A DNA stretch of 64,000 nt from Prorocentrum cordatum (lineage: Eukaryota; Sar; Dinophyceae; Prorocentrales; Prorocentraceae), in contig CAUYUJ010021060.1 in NCBI GenBank assembly GCA_963575745.1, positions 210,789 through 274,788 of the forward strand, read 5' to 3'. Below, piece by piece: positions 21,574-32,820 of the stretch. How positions within the stretch are numbered: the first letter of the stretch is position 1; the number at the start of each line of letters is the position of its first letter. The position numbers and the translations under genes are program-made. The notes beneath the pieces are model-generated. The model ran no database searches and was not told the origin of the DNA. It saw only the letters and a list, made by a program, of their open reading frames with translations.

Positions 21574-21624
21574 CGACGCTAATTACGTTTCGACCTCGAC
21601 GACGTCGACGTCATCACCTAGCCT

Positions 21625-21984
21625 GTGCCCAAACGGCAGCTGGCCAAATTGCACTCCGAAGCCAACGAGGGCTACCCCGTTGTTGTGCCCGACCAGCTGC
21701 CGGACAGGTGGCTGCAGGACAGCGCCGAGGCGCTCCGAGCCTGCCAGCTCGAGACGCAGATGTGGCATGATGACCTTGCCGCCCCAACCAGACTTGCCGC
21801 TGTGCCAGCCCTGCCGCCCGGCGACGGCCCAGCGTCGGTTGCAGCGCCCGCGACCGAGGCTACCAGGACGACGCGGTCCACTGCAGCGTTGTCGCGGACG
21901 TGGACCTTGGAAAGTGGCTGCATCGATCTGACGTTTTGTTCTTCGGCGCCGGCGGGCTTTCCCCTGCGTCCGCGCCCCTTGTGA
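21625..21984 (+). pseudogene. possible retroviral-type protease remnant
   Basis: A 119-codon ORF after the Gag. Near residue 90 it reads RTWTLESGCIDLTF. In copia-type elements the protease carries WxLDSGC or WxLDTGC at the Gag-Pol boundary, so position and wording fit. Here the catalytic Asp is Glu (ESG), which would inactivate it. The frame ends soon after. The match rests on one short motif. Confidence 0.3.
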
Positions 21985-24496
21985 GCGTCCTGGCGCTTTG
22001 CGCCCGTGCGCCGGTGGGCGCGCCCGCGCCTGCCCGCCGGCGCGCGACGCGACGCTGCCTGGCCGACCTCGGCCACCAATTGACCCCGTGCCTCGCGTCA
22101 CTCTCAGCCCGAAGACCGAGAAGACAACGGGGGCCGCTAAGACTGCCAGGCCTGTTACTGCTGTCGCCAGCTCCTTCCCCCTCTCTCGGCTCCTCCATCC
22201 GCTTGCGCGCGCGTGTTGTCGAAGAGCTCTCGCGCCGTAGCTCGTGGCTCAAGTCATCCGAGACTATGTGAAATCCGAACCTTGTGGGGCGACTCTACTG
22301 CAGCCGATGCGTCGTTTCAGGGATATCTTCAGTCGACATTCCCGATGTGGCCGGATCGGCCGGGCGACAGTCCAGCGCGTGCGCGGCGACCTGGCGCGTC
22401 TATCTCCACGGCTGACGCCAATCGTCCTCCGCGCCCAACTGCTGGGGCCGATGCCGAGGGATCCTTTGAGTCTCCGGGGCCCAAGTCTGACGCGGGAAGT
22501 TCTGCGCCTGCCGCCGCCCCCGCTCAGGAACGACTCGTCGAAGTACTCCGTGCTGATAGCGATGATATCCTGCAGGGTGGCGAGGGCCGCGAAGGAGACG
22601 GCCCTCGTGGAGCAAACCGAGCATATCCTGGCCGAGCACCCTGGCACTGCCTCAGTACGCCTATCTCGCGGAAACATTTCGATGGGCGATCTCTTCGATC
22701 AGATGACCGACAGAGATGCGAATATATTTCCGCCGACCTAGACACCAATTGCGCTCGCGCGATCCCTGATCAGGCTCTCCGTGGTCTTGGTCGTGAGATG
22801 AGCGCTGGTTGGTGCGCCCGCGAGCGGATCGAGACGCTGGCCCAGGCAGGGGCATCCAAAATTCAGACGGACACAACATATCTTGCACAGACTTCTTTGC
22901 CAATTTCGATGAGCGCAGCTGCAGGATGTGTGAGGGCCCTCCAGATCGGTGAGACGGGTCAGGTCCTTGTGACCTTGGCGCAGCTCAGAGTGAGGCATCA
23001 CGCAGCTGCGGCCGCTACGGGGGGTAAACCCTTCGGCGAGGGGATTGTTCTGGCCGCCGACGCCCGCTCTACCCCGTCGCCCACTCTTCCACCGCCGCGC
23101 CGCGATGGGCCTGCCATGGGCGCTGCCTCCTCCTCGGGGGCGGCGTCTTCCGGCGGCCCTGCTCGTGGCGACGCAGACTGGAGTGGCGGGGCTGCAACGG
23201 CTGCCGCGCCGATCGCGGCGGGGGCGCGGAGGCCGATGGCGCCGCCGCGCCTGCCGCGAGGCTCGCAGCGCATGACCGGCAAGCGTGCTCGGAGCGGCGC
23301 CCGCGGGGCGCTCCCAGAGGCGCGGCGGCGCTGCGTCCTCGAGCGCTACCGCGACAACGCATGCCGCTCGTGGTCGTACTATCTGAACAACTGGACCTAA
23401 ATCGATGAGAGTGATTGTGAATAAATCTGGGTCGATGACATTGCGACTCGTATGATCGGACAATTTAGTAGCCATTGCAATCGTAGTTGGGGTGCTGCGT
23501 ATTATGAATTTCACAGGCTCCGTTGATTGATTTATTGTTGATCTGATATCACTGCGCGTTCCATCTTGGCGGCGGAATATGTCAGGCGCCCCCGGAGCGG
23601 CTGCGTTTGAGCGACGTTTTATTCGTTACCTACAGCCATTTCGACTTCCATATGGCAGCATATCGTTACCTATCTCTTGGCATTGTGGGCGTAGACGCAC
23701 CCCGGCAGGTCGCCCGCCAATCAAACGTGACACTTTCGGCGACATCGAGGACGTTGACGCGCCCAGGCAGGTCGCCCGTCGCAAATATCATCGGACCACA
23801 ATTTCATGTTCTTTCCATGGGATGTCGGAAACACAGAGCGCGACCTGTGCCAAGCGGAATCCCTATGAATCATTTGGGTGACGTTATCCCTCGAACTAGC
23901 TTGGACTTGCTTCGCATATTTCTGGGGCCTGGAATGCCTCGCAATTGACATTGTAATATTCTTACTTTGACCAGTTGTCGTAACAGCTTCGGTTGCACTT
24001 ACTATCTCTTTTGGGGGCCTGGAGCGCCAGGTGAATGACAAGTCTTGTGGCATGCTATGATCGGTTGCCGTCGCATCTTCGATCGCACTACTTATGGGAT
24101 CTGATTTGTAGGTTGCTATGCATCGCGCGGGTTGATTTTGCGCGCGACGTATTGCGCGCCGTTTGACGCGCCCGTGTCTGTATCTTTGACGCGGCATTGT
24201 TGTCCACTTCTTCTATCTTTTGTTCTCCCAACTTCGTCATCCGTGGAAAGGGGGGGGGCCGCCCGGGCGCGCCGTTTTTTTTTTTTTTGGGGGGGGGGGC
24301 GCGCCCTGGGCCCGCTGAAGGCGGCGGGCTGTCCCAAGTATCTTGTGTGACGTGGTCGTTTGGACGTTGCAGGGGATGTCATGATGTGTCGAGTGGGCCT
24401 CGCACCTTTGATCCCGGGCCCCGCCTCTGTCTCCCGTGGGTCCGAAATCCGCGTGGGGTGGGCGGGATTCGGGGCGGCGTATGCGTGTGTATGTGC
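21985..24496. other. unrecognised interior of the LTR element
   Basis: A 395-codon ORF spans 22213-23400 on plus (Ala/Arg/Ser-rich), with a shorter overlapping one at 22244-22741. Neither shows reverse transcriptase, integrase or RNase H motifs that I can recognise. 23400-24490 is non-coding. It includes a tandem pair with gacgc(a/g)cccrggcaggtcgcccg at about 23694 and 23756, and poly-T/poly-G runs at 24276-24299. Confidence 0.45.
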
Positions 24497-24676
24497 GTGA
24501 AGTCCGCTCATATCGTGATTATATCCATATCTACTGCTGCCGTGTCGGCTCAAGTACTGGCAACAGGTGCAGCGCCGCCTGCCCGCGGCGCATAGGAAAA
24601 AGTGATCGCTACCCTCTCCCTCGCTTTCCTTTGCATACGGTAATCCCTTTAGGTTCGACTTTTGGATCGTCAACCT
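24497..24676 (+). repeat. right direct repeat (putative 3' LTR)
   Basis: Second copy of 18090-18270. It contains gtcggctcaag near 24548, which resembles the end of the dinoflagellate spliced-leader sequence, and GGTTCGACTT near 24653. CATATACA microsatellite follows about 20 bp later. Confidence 0.75.
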
Positions 24677-24699
24677 ACGTGGTCATATTCGGATGCATT

Positions 24700-25256
24700 T
24701 AACTGTGCATATACATATACACATACGTAAAATATACATAGACATCATCATTCACACGTACGTACGCATGCGCACATACATTTTTCACATACAAGCACAT
24801 CCGCATATACTTACACACACGCATATACATATACACATACGTAGGCATATCTATATGTATTTACATTTATATACGTATACATTCACACATACATATACAT
24901 GCACATATATGTGAATTCATACGTATGCATACGTATACATAATGCATTTGTATTTACGTATCCATATACGTATACGTATACGGAAACACGTACATCCACA
25001 TTTGCAGTCATATATTCATACATGTAACTATTGATATGCATGTGTATGTATATGCATATGTATGTATGCATAAGTATTTGTATATGTATACGTATAGGTA
25101 TATGTCTATGTATACGTATATGTATATGTATATATACATGCGTATCTATGTATGATTATGCGTATGTATTTGTATGTGTATATGTATATGTATAGTATTT
25201 TCATCGTGAGTGTAAATGTATATGTATATGCATATGTATATGTATATGTATATGTT

Positions 25257-25293
<37 letters not shown>

Positions 25294-25374
25294 GTATATG
25301 TATAGGTATATGTATGTGTATATGTATATGTGTATGTAAATGTATATGTACATGTATATATTTATACATATACT

Positions 25375-25416
<42 letters not shown>

Positions 25417-25471
25417 CGTACATGTATGTATAGACGTATACGTAAACATGTACATGTATATTTGTATTTGC

Positions 25472-25507
<36 letters not shown>

Positions 25508-25656
25508 GTGTATATGTATATGTCTATGTATATGTTTATGTATATGTATTTGTATATGTATTGCAGATGTATATGTCTATGTCCATGTCCATGTATATGT
25601 ATATGTTTATGGTTATGATTATGTTTATGTTTATGTTTATGCTTAAGTATGCATGT

Positions 25657-25704
<48 letters not shown>

Positions 25705-25990
25705 GTTTGTGTGCTTGTGTATATATATGTATATGTATATATATGCATGTATGTATGTGTGTATGTGTGTATGTATGCATGTATGTATGTATGTATATAT
25801 ATATATATATATAGATATATGTGTGGGTTTGTGTGTGCTTGTATATATATATATGTATATGTATATATGCATGTCTGTATGTATGTGTGTAGGTGTGTAT
25901 GTACGTATGTATGTACGTACGTACGTACGTATGTATGTATGTATGTATGTATGTATGTATGTATGTCTGTTTGTGTGTGTATATATACAG
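24700..25990 (+). repeat. TATG / TGTATA microsatellite field
   Basis: About 1.3 kb of alternating purine-pyrimidine repeats. It moves from catatacacata words through (tgtata)n and (tatgtg)n to (TA)n (25661-25701) and (GTAT)n with gtacgtacgtacg (25910-25960). The Tyr/Ile/Met/Val ORFs in both strands are repeat translations. Confidence 0.95.
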
Positions 25991-25994
25991 ATTT

Positions 25995-26560
25995 CTAAAT
26001 GGCCGGGGACCCTGGAAAAACGCACCCCCCCTGCCCCCGGAAAAACAACGCCTCCCCCCCGAGCGAATTGGGCGCTCCCGGGGCCTCTCGGGCAACCCTC
26101 CACACGATCCGGGAGGATCCCACGAGAGCCCGAAAACGGCCCCAGAGGGCTCCAGGCGTTCTGGCGCGCTTCGGAAAGGACCCCAGAGAGCTTCAAAACG
26201 GTCCACGACGACCCCAAAGAGGCCGTCATACCCCCAAAGATCGTTCCAAAACGGCCCAAGAAGGCACCAGAAGGCATAATTCATTGATTTTCTGGTGCGT
26301 CTTGGTGAATTTTGGGGTTCTCTTCTTTTCGGCTTCCCGACGCTTCGAGACGGCGGTCTTCTGGGCGTCCGAAGCCGCCTGGGAGGCTCGAGAATCGCCC
26401 CACAACCATCCGAAAGGGCGTCCAGGCAGTCCAAAAGAGCCCCAAGACGGCACAACAGGGTTCCAAGATGGCGTAAGAGAACCCCATGACGGCCCAAGAT
26501 GACCGCAAGACACCTTCCGAAGCATTCCAAACCGTGAGCCGGTCGTTCAGGGAGACTGCG
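25995..26560 (-). repeat. CTTGGGGCC-family dispersed repeat, inverted copy
   Basis: Reverse-complement words of the family (ggccccaaga, ggcaccagaagg, agcctcc). Starts with C-runs at 26028-26060. Orientation is opposite to the copies at 1.7, 7.4 and 53.3 kb. Confidence 0.75.
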
Positions 26561-27060
26561 GTTGGAAGCAGGGTGGCCCGAGGAAGCCTTCAGAGGCCCC
26601 AGACGACGCCCAGGAAGCTTCCAGAAGGCCTTGATAAAGCATGACAAACTTTTGAGAGGCCCCCAGAGGCTCTGCAAGGAGGACCTCCACAAAAAGAGCT
26701 GAGGAGGATGGGGAGAATACGCAGGGTATGGCGAGAATGAAAATAAACATGGAGGAAGGATAACGAATCACATCAGTACAGCGGCGATGCCAGAAATGAC
26801 AAGAGGAAATTATCGCTAAATTGTCGGCTTGACCTTACTGCCATTCCGCCTGCGTGCCAATTTCAAGGACCAAGGTGCATGGCGCGAAAGGCCAATGCAG
26901 TCTTCTCTCTCTCTCTATCAGTATCTCTCTCTCTCTCTTTCCCTCTCTCTATTGCCATGCCAGAAACATACTGTTTGGGGTCCACGTTGGCTAACAGATG
27001 TGACGGGGTATCTGTGATGCAGTAGCTGTGGTGCAATCCATGTTGTGCAATCTACGTTGT
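26561..27060. other. unassigned spacer with CT microsatellite
   Basis: A (CT)n tract at about 26903-26950. GTGCAA 15-mers at 27025-27065 repeat the start motif of the composite units without the rest of a unit. No gene is supported. Confidence 0.5.
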
Positions 27061-27065
27061 GCAAT

Positions 27066-27300
27066 CTTACGGCGGCGACGAATGGCGACGGCGGCGACGG
27101 GGCGGCGACGGCGACAACATAGCCGCCAGACCGATAGACAGACCCAGTTACGGGTGGCGACGAGGCGGCGGCGACGGGGCGGCGACGGCGGCAACATAGC
27201 CGCCAGACCGATTCACAGGCCCAGTTACTGGTGGCGACGAGGCGGCGATGGCGGCAAGATAGCCGCCAGCCCGAAAGACAGGCCCAGATTCTTAGAAGAG
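27066..27300 (+). repeat. GGCGGCGACGGGG / ATAGCCGCCAGACCG repeat
   Basis: Three imperfect copies of a 63-77-bp unit: the word atagccgccag falls at about 27119, 27196 and 27260. Units combine a (GGCGAC) part with gccgccagaccgat and caggcccag. Confidence 0.8.
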
Positions 27301-28985
27301 AAGTAATAACCTCTTAAGTGCAAACGCTATTTGGATACCAAGAACAAACAACCTGAGGAATGCAGTAGGGAAGCAAGACCGGGCAACTCGAGGAAGGGCT
27401 CGCGATGCAGGCCCGGCACCCACGGGTTCTTCAAAACCAGTGAAGAACCACTTAGGCAATGCCTACCTGGGAAAAATCAAATATGCTTCTCCTGGAGATT
27501 GGGATAGTGACGTGCCAGCAAGCGTCTGTAAGTATAGTCTTCATCATGACGGTCAGAGTCAGATTCGGCTACAGAGAACGGTCTGTGCGAGTGGATTCTT
27601 TCTTTACTTTCATCGTCTGCATTCTCTGGCTCTTTTTGCGCTTCTTCAGAGTCTGTGCATTCCACGCTCGTGCCATGACGGCGCCATTCTTTCTGCGAGT
27701 CCTACTGCCGGAGCGGGAAAGGGCGATTGGTTCAGATTCCCACAGTCGCCAATCTCGAGCTCGTCCACGCAGGCTTCCACTCGCCGTGCTCTGACGCTGC
27801 CGACGTGCGCCCTCCCGCGGTGCAGTCTTCTGCACGCGCCCGGCACAGTCTCAGCTTCAGGCGCTCTTTTGGCCTGCGGCGCGGCCGCCATGGCTCGGAG
27901 CGCTCTGCGGTATGAGGCGCTGCGCGGCCCGGTGCAGATCGGCCCTGGGGTTCACGGAGGTGAACGCCGCGTGGCGCCAGGCGCTCCCGACGCGTGGTGG
28001 CACGTCCGTCCATGCCCTGCGGGGTCAATCCGTGGGACTCGATGTCGACGTCGATCTTGGTCACGGTCCATGTCGGTCGTCGCCCCTTCGCCAGGATTAT
28101 CCACGAGCTTGGGCTGGCCAAGATCAACGGTCCGCGTTCAGTCTTGGTCATGCTCTCTTTTTCTTCCCCTCCGCCCACCCCCTCCTCCTCCTCCTCCTCC
28201 TCCTCCTCCTCCTTCATCCTCCTCCTCCCTCCTCCTTCTGGCTCCTCATTTTCCTTCCTCCTGCTTCCTCGCTGGCTCCCTGCCTGCGGACCGTTTCCCG
28301 AGGCGTCGTGCAGCCGCGCGCTGGTGGGCTAGGAGGGGAGTGCGCACATGTCAGCGGCTGGGGTCGGGGGAGGGCGAGGAGAGGGCCTCCTTACTCGCCT
28401 CCCCAGGAGGAGGAGGAGGAGTTGAGGAGGAGGAGGAGGAAGAGGACGGAGAGGTCCCCTTCACCCACCTTCCTCCACACCAGCGGCTCCCGCGGGGGAT
28501 CCCCGGACGGCGCCGTTGCTGCAGTGTGCCCGCTGGCCGAGCCGATCCGATCCCCCCCCCTCTCCGTCGTTTTCCCCAGGACAGAGAAGCGGAGGAATGC
28601 CGCCGCAAAGCAGTTCAGGTCGCGGCAGGTGGAGACTCAGCAGTCCCCCAACGGGCGGTAGCCTGTGCCGTAGGTGAGGCCGCCAAAACATGCGAGCACA
28701 CGTCTGAAATCATTATTGGGTCGGCGGGAGCTGGAGGACGGTCCGCGGAAGGCGCGGAAGTAAAAGCGAGCCGTCAACATTTTAGGGTTCAGGGTTTCCC
28801 GGTCACATGGGCGGACCGCTCGTCAGCGCACAGATGACCGTTTGGTGGGTGGGGGCTCGCCTTCGTATTGCGAGCCCCGCGGCCCTCAAGCGGGTAGGAC
28901 CAGTTTGGATACGCTGTAGTACTGCTGGTTCTTTGGTGGGCAGGTATGGAGCATTGTTACCAGCGGCCAGGTATTTCTCCTGCGG
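27301..28985. other. GC-rich region with long ORFs of uncertain status
   Basis: One plus-strand frame is open for 465 codons (27440-28837), and overlapping frames on both strands are also open, so the openness reflects GC-richness and lack of stop words. The long frame contains poly-Pro/Ser from a TCC tract (28170-28225) and poly-Glu from a GGA tract (28408-28445). I recognise no domain. The segment 27900-28140 is the least repetitive and could hold an exon in either direction. Confidence 0.35.
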
Positions 28986-28989
28986 GATG

Positions 28990-29232
28990 TGCCCAGCGCG
29001 AGGGCAGGCCCTGGTAAGGGTAAGCCACTTTTGCGCTACGCGCGAGAGACTGCTGGGAGCCTGTAAGACGAATGCACGCGGCGCTAAAGCGAGAGCCACC
29101 TTTTGAAAGCCAGCCGCCTTCCATCTGTGTACAGTTTGGAATGTTCAGGAGTTTCATACTTGCAAGCTGCGAGGAAGTTTCAGGCGAAACGGCTGGCCCG
29201 CACTACCGACACTTTTGGTAGTGCGGCGAGGA
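28990..29232 (+). repeat. dispersed repeat with terminal hairpin, copy 1
   Basis: Matches about 54290-54500 through gcgcggcgcta, ttgaaagccagccgcc, ccttccatc, gaggaagtttcaggcgaaac and ggtagtgcggc. Here the end forms a perfect hairpin: ccgcactacc (29198-29207) / ggtagtgcgg (29217-29226), 9-base loop. Confidence 0.7.
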
Positions 29233-29670
29233 GGAGTTGCTCATAAGGAAGAGGGCTGGAGAGAGATGAGGAGTGGCAGGAGAAGGAGGCGGAGGAAAAG
29301 GCCCCCGCCTCCTTGTCGGAGGTTTTGCACGACAGCCACCTGCGCACGGTCAGCCAGTGGCGCTCGCTGGGCGACGAGCAGATCGGAGTGCACCTGGCTG
29401 GTGTTGCGGCGCTTGAGCCCTGGTTGGAGGGCTGGGTAGCTTCCTGGAGCATGCCCTCAATGTGGTCAACATGCGCCCCACGAGTCGCTTGAGGAAGCCA
29501 CAGAGAATGTACGCAAGGTGGCAAGTGGATGGGCACAGGGCGACGGCAGGACGGGGTGTCGACAGCATATAAGCCCAGGTTTGGGGATGCCAACTAGGCA
29601 CCTGCGTGCACCGATCCTGGCCAGGCGAATCCTCTGCCCAGGATCGGTGAAAGCCCCTTCCTGGCTAGGT
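29233..29670. other. unassigned spacer
   Basis: GC-rich. Overlapping short ORFs on both strands match nothing I know. No array. Confidence 0.4.
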
Positions 29671-29674
29671 CAGA

Positions 29675-30060
29675 GGGGGTGGAGGAGGAGGGGGAGAAGG
29701 AGGGGGAGGAAGAGGAGGAGGAGGAGGAGGAGGAGGAGGAGGAGGAGGAGGAGGAGGAGGAGGAGGAGGAGGAGAGGCGGAGGAGGAGAGGAGGAGGAGG
29801 AGGTGTGTGTGTATATGTGTGTGGGTGTGGGTGTCGGTGGGGGGGGGTGTGTGGGTGGGTGGGTGGGTCGGTGGGGAAATGAGGAGTGATGAGCGAGAGA
29901 GGAGGAGGGGGAGGGAGGAGGAGGAGGGGGAGGATGAGGAGGAGGAGGAGGAGGAGGAGGAGGAGAAGGAGGAGGAGGACGAGGAGAAAGGAGAAGCAGG
30001 AAGAGGGGGAGGAGGATGAGGATGATGATGATGATGAGGAGGAGGAGGAGGAGGAGGCCT
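29675..30060 (+). repeat. GGA tract with GTGTGGGTG interruption
   Basis: (GGA)n at 29675-29800, a (GT/GGGT)n segment at 29800-29870, then (GGA)n with (GATGAT) to 30060. Confidence 0.93.
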
Positions 30061-31060
30061 AGGATGATAAGCGGGAGAAGGGGATCTCTAGCTGACGTCT
30101 TGTCTGGCACCACTGCGTCGGACCTGCAATATCTGCCGGTACGGGTTGCCCATGCCAATCTAGCTATTGGTTCCTGAACTCGCACTGCGTACTTGATGCG
30201 ATGTGGCAACTCGCGTTGCCTGGGTGGTCTCGCTGGCTCGGGCTGCCAGATATGCTGCCTGCGTGCCCCGTGCGATGATGCGACGTGATTTCGTGGTGCG
30301 CAGCCCACAGCCTCTCCCTCTCCTTTCCTGTATCCAATTCTGAAAACGCATTGTTCAAGTGCGGCATGTGTCTGCCAGCAGGCAGGACGAAATGCACATC
30401 CCAGAATCTGGCTCATATCTTGCAGTCCTGGCGGTATCGGTGAGGTCTTCTATTCAACAGTTATCTTAGATTCGAGAGTCCACCTTAACGCATTTGGCAG
30501 AACAGCAGATGATGTTGGATGCAAAGCAGATGCAATGCGCTCGGGCGTCATGCCAGTCATGATATCCTGTCGGGTCGATTATAAACAAGGCAGAGCTGGT
30601 TAAACATAATTCTTAGCGTTTGAGTGGGGCATTGAGGCTAGGGCAGCACCAGTGCGGATAAGCGACCAGGCAGCTCTCCCCTCACATCTTCGCATCCGTG
30701 AGGCTCAGAATGCACGCTTTCTCAAATACTTCCGGTTCCCCCGAGGGGAAATGGGGCTCCCAGAACACTCCGGGGTTCCCCCCAAACGGCCCCAAACGTC
30801 CAAAGAACTCCCCGAACTCCGATCCTGGAACCTCGATCCTCAGGAGGACCTGGTGACCCCTCCTGGCCGTGCTGATGCACAGCGGCAGCGAAAACCGCTG
30901 GGCTAGCGAACGCTTGAATCGAGTATCGTCGACCTCGATGTCGTGGTCGCTCGTAGGATTTACAAACAACTGGTACTAACATGGGGATAGCAAGCTTTTC
31001 TTGTCCTGGTAAAGGCTCTGGCCCAGGGTGTCTATTTGTGATGTCGAGCCTTAGGGTGTA
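30061..31060. other. unassigned spacer
   Basis: About 1 kb of non-repetitive, moderately GC sequence. Short ORFs only, none with a recognisable domain. A weak match to the CTTGGGGCC family (inverted) lies at about 30745-30840. Confidence 0.4.
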
Positions 31061-31066
31061 AAGCAG

Positions 31067-31560
31067 GGTGCGTCGGATTGGTCGTCGAATTTCTCACTCG
31101 TATTAATATGTGCGCGAGGCGGGGGGGGTTCTGCGCCAAAGGGGGGTATCCAGCATTCGCCTCGGCGAGCGTATGGCACGCGTTTTCACGTGTGCAGGCG
31201 CTAAGCGGGGTGTCGAACCTGCGGCTGGCGTTCTTCACATGTAATTGTATGTGCGTGGAGGGGGGGTGTCGAACATGGGTTCGGGATGTGAGCATGTGGC
31301 ACGTGCTTCCTTGTTGTGTAAGCGCCACGGGGGTGTCCAACATGCGTCTGGCGTGTGATTCAACGGTCAATCTGCATGCCAGGGGGAACTATTTCTTTTG
31401 ACGCATCCTTTGCTCTCGCGTGCACCTGGCACGTCTTTTCCCCCATCTTTGTGCTGTCAGGCCTTTTGCCTTTAGACTGGAGGGGTGCAAAAATGGGTGC
31501 GTCAGATTGGTCGTCGGACTTCTTTCGATTGCACGTAAGAGGGACCCTTCGCTAGAGTGA
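31067..31560 (+). repeat. tandem units bounded by a 30-bp direct repeat
   Basis: gggtgcgtcggattggtcgt (from 31067) recurs as gggtgcgtcagattggtcgt (from 31495). Between them three loose units of about 85 bp share gtgtcgaac and catgtggcacg words. Confidence 0.65.
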
Positions 31561-31700
31561 CCTTCGTTGCTGACCCAAGAGGGCCACCGATCGCTGAACG
31601 CGATGCGATAGCAGCGGCAGCGGCCTGCGCGCTTGGGTTTGCCTCTTCGCGCCCCCCAGAGTTGTGCACCAAATGCCACTCTTGCCTAGGGTCGCTCCAA
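31561..31700 (+). repeat. dispersed segment shared with 41.38-41.51 kb
   Basis: Words cgctgaacgcgatgcg and gcctgcgcgcttgggtttg align with cgctaaacgcgatgcgg and cttacgcgcctgggcttgg near 41430-41470. Confidence 0.55.
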
Positions 31701-31874
31701 CGTGGAGCCGTTTCTAGCACGCGATAACACGCGCACGGCGGACGCGCACCTGGCACGTTTTTACCCTTGCGGTCGGCGCCCTGACGGGCGCCAGCCGCCC
31801 CGACGAGCGTCTGGCCGCCGCGGGGGCCTCGCGGGGCTGGCCGCGCGATGTGGTCGCCGGGCTGTCCGTCCTCA

Positions 31875-32070
31875 CCGAAAGAGGAGAAGGAGGAGGAGTA
31901 GGAGAAGGAGGAGGAGGATGAGAAGGAGGAGGAGGAGGAGGAGGAACAAGGAGGAAAAAGGAGGAGGGGGAGGAGGAGGAGGAGGAGGAGGAGGAGGAGG
32001 AGGAGGAGGAGGAGGGAGGAGGAGGAGGACGAGGACGAGGAGGAGGAGGAGGAGGAGGAGGCGGAGGAGG
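31875..32070 (+). repeat. GGA tract
   Basis: (GGA)n with AAGGAGG interruptions. It precedes the first copy of the 507-bp duplication. Confidence 0.93.
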
Positions 32071-32071
32071 A

Positions 32072-32820
32072 GGCGGCGTTTAGCGAACAGCACCCACCAC
32101 CCCCCGCCAGTGGGTGTTTTTTCGCGGCAGGTGAGGCCGTGCCCTGAGGGTCACGCTGCCCCCCCTGGCCCGAGCGGCCAAGCGGGACAGCCCGACGCCC
32201 CAGGACCCGACCATACCCGCCGCGGCGCCCCGAAGGACGACTGAGCGGGTTTTAGTTCCCCCAGGGCGCAGATGTGCCGCCCACGCACCGAGGCACCCCT
32301 CCGGGGGCAGGAGGAGGACGAGGAGGAGGAGGAGGAGGAGGAGGAGGAGGAGGAGGAGGAGGAGGAGGAGGGGAGGAGGAGGAGGAGGAGGAAGAGGAGG
32401 AGGAAAAAGGAGGAGGAGGAGAGGAGGAGGGGAGGAAGGAGGAGGAGGAGGAGGAGGAGGAGGGGAGGAGGAGGAGGAGGAGGAGGAGGAGGAAGAAGAA
32501 AAAGAAGAAGGAGGAGGAGGAGGAAGAGGAGGAGGATGAGGAGAAGGAGGAGGAGGAGGAGGAGGAGGCGGAGGAGGAGGCGGCGTTTAGCGAACAGCAC
32601 CCACCACCCCCCGCCAGTGGGTGTTTTTTCGCGGCAGGTGAGGCCGTGCCCTGAGGGTCACGCTGCCCCCCCTGGCCCGAGCGGCCAAGCGGGACAGCCC
32701 GACGCCCCAGGACCCGACCATACCCGCCGCGGCGCCCCGAAGGACGACTGAACGGGTTTTAGTTCCCCCAGGGCGCCGATGTGCCGCCCACACACCGAGG
32801 CACCCCTCCGGGGGCAGGAG
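32072..32820 (+). repeat. 507-bp tandem duplication
   Basis: A non-repetitive segment of about 240 bp starting gcggcgtttagcgaacagc occurs at 32074-32312 and again 507 bp later at 32581-32820, nearly base-identical (for example cgactgagcggg versus cgactgaacggg). Each copy is followed by a GGA tract. Copies this similar point to a recent duplication or to an assembly artefact. On the minus strand the segment is open, but no domain is recognised. Confidence 0.88.

Larger units (their letters stand above)
18085..24692 (+). mobile_element. decayed LTR-type retroelement (Gag-bearing)
   Basis: Seen: near-identical direct repeats at 18090-18270 and 24497-24676 flank a GC-rich interior with a recognisable Gag. 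The whole block sits within CATATACA microsatellite DNA, and the word atgcattt occurs just outside both ends (18077-18084 and 24693-24700). Known: dinoflagellate genomes carry many copia-like elements whose Gag contains a DGRQIYW segment followed by CCCH fingers. Inference: an old insertion into the microsatellite. No reverse transcriptase or integrase is recognisable, so it is either a Gag-only non-autonomous derivative or too decayed. The repeats do not begin and end with a clean TG/CA. Confidence 0.6.

Noticed and set aside
20778-21770. Extended 330-codon ORF through the (TA)n tract as an intact Gag
   Set aside because: It continues as Tyr-Ile repeats through the microsatellite, and the finger residues are degenerate. 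Treated as part of the broken Gag.
24700-25998. Tyr/Ile/Met-rich ORFs and possible AT-rich origin
   Set aside because: Alternating purine-pyrimidine microsatellite. Nothing else supports an origin.
27440-28837. 465-codon ORF as a gene
   Set aside because: Overlapping frames on both strands are also open, it runs through TCC and GGA tracts, and no domain is recognisable. Kept only as a region of uncertain status.
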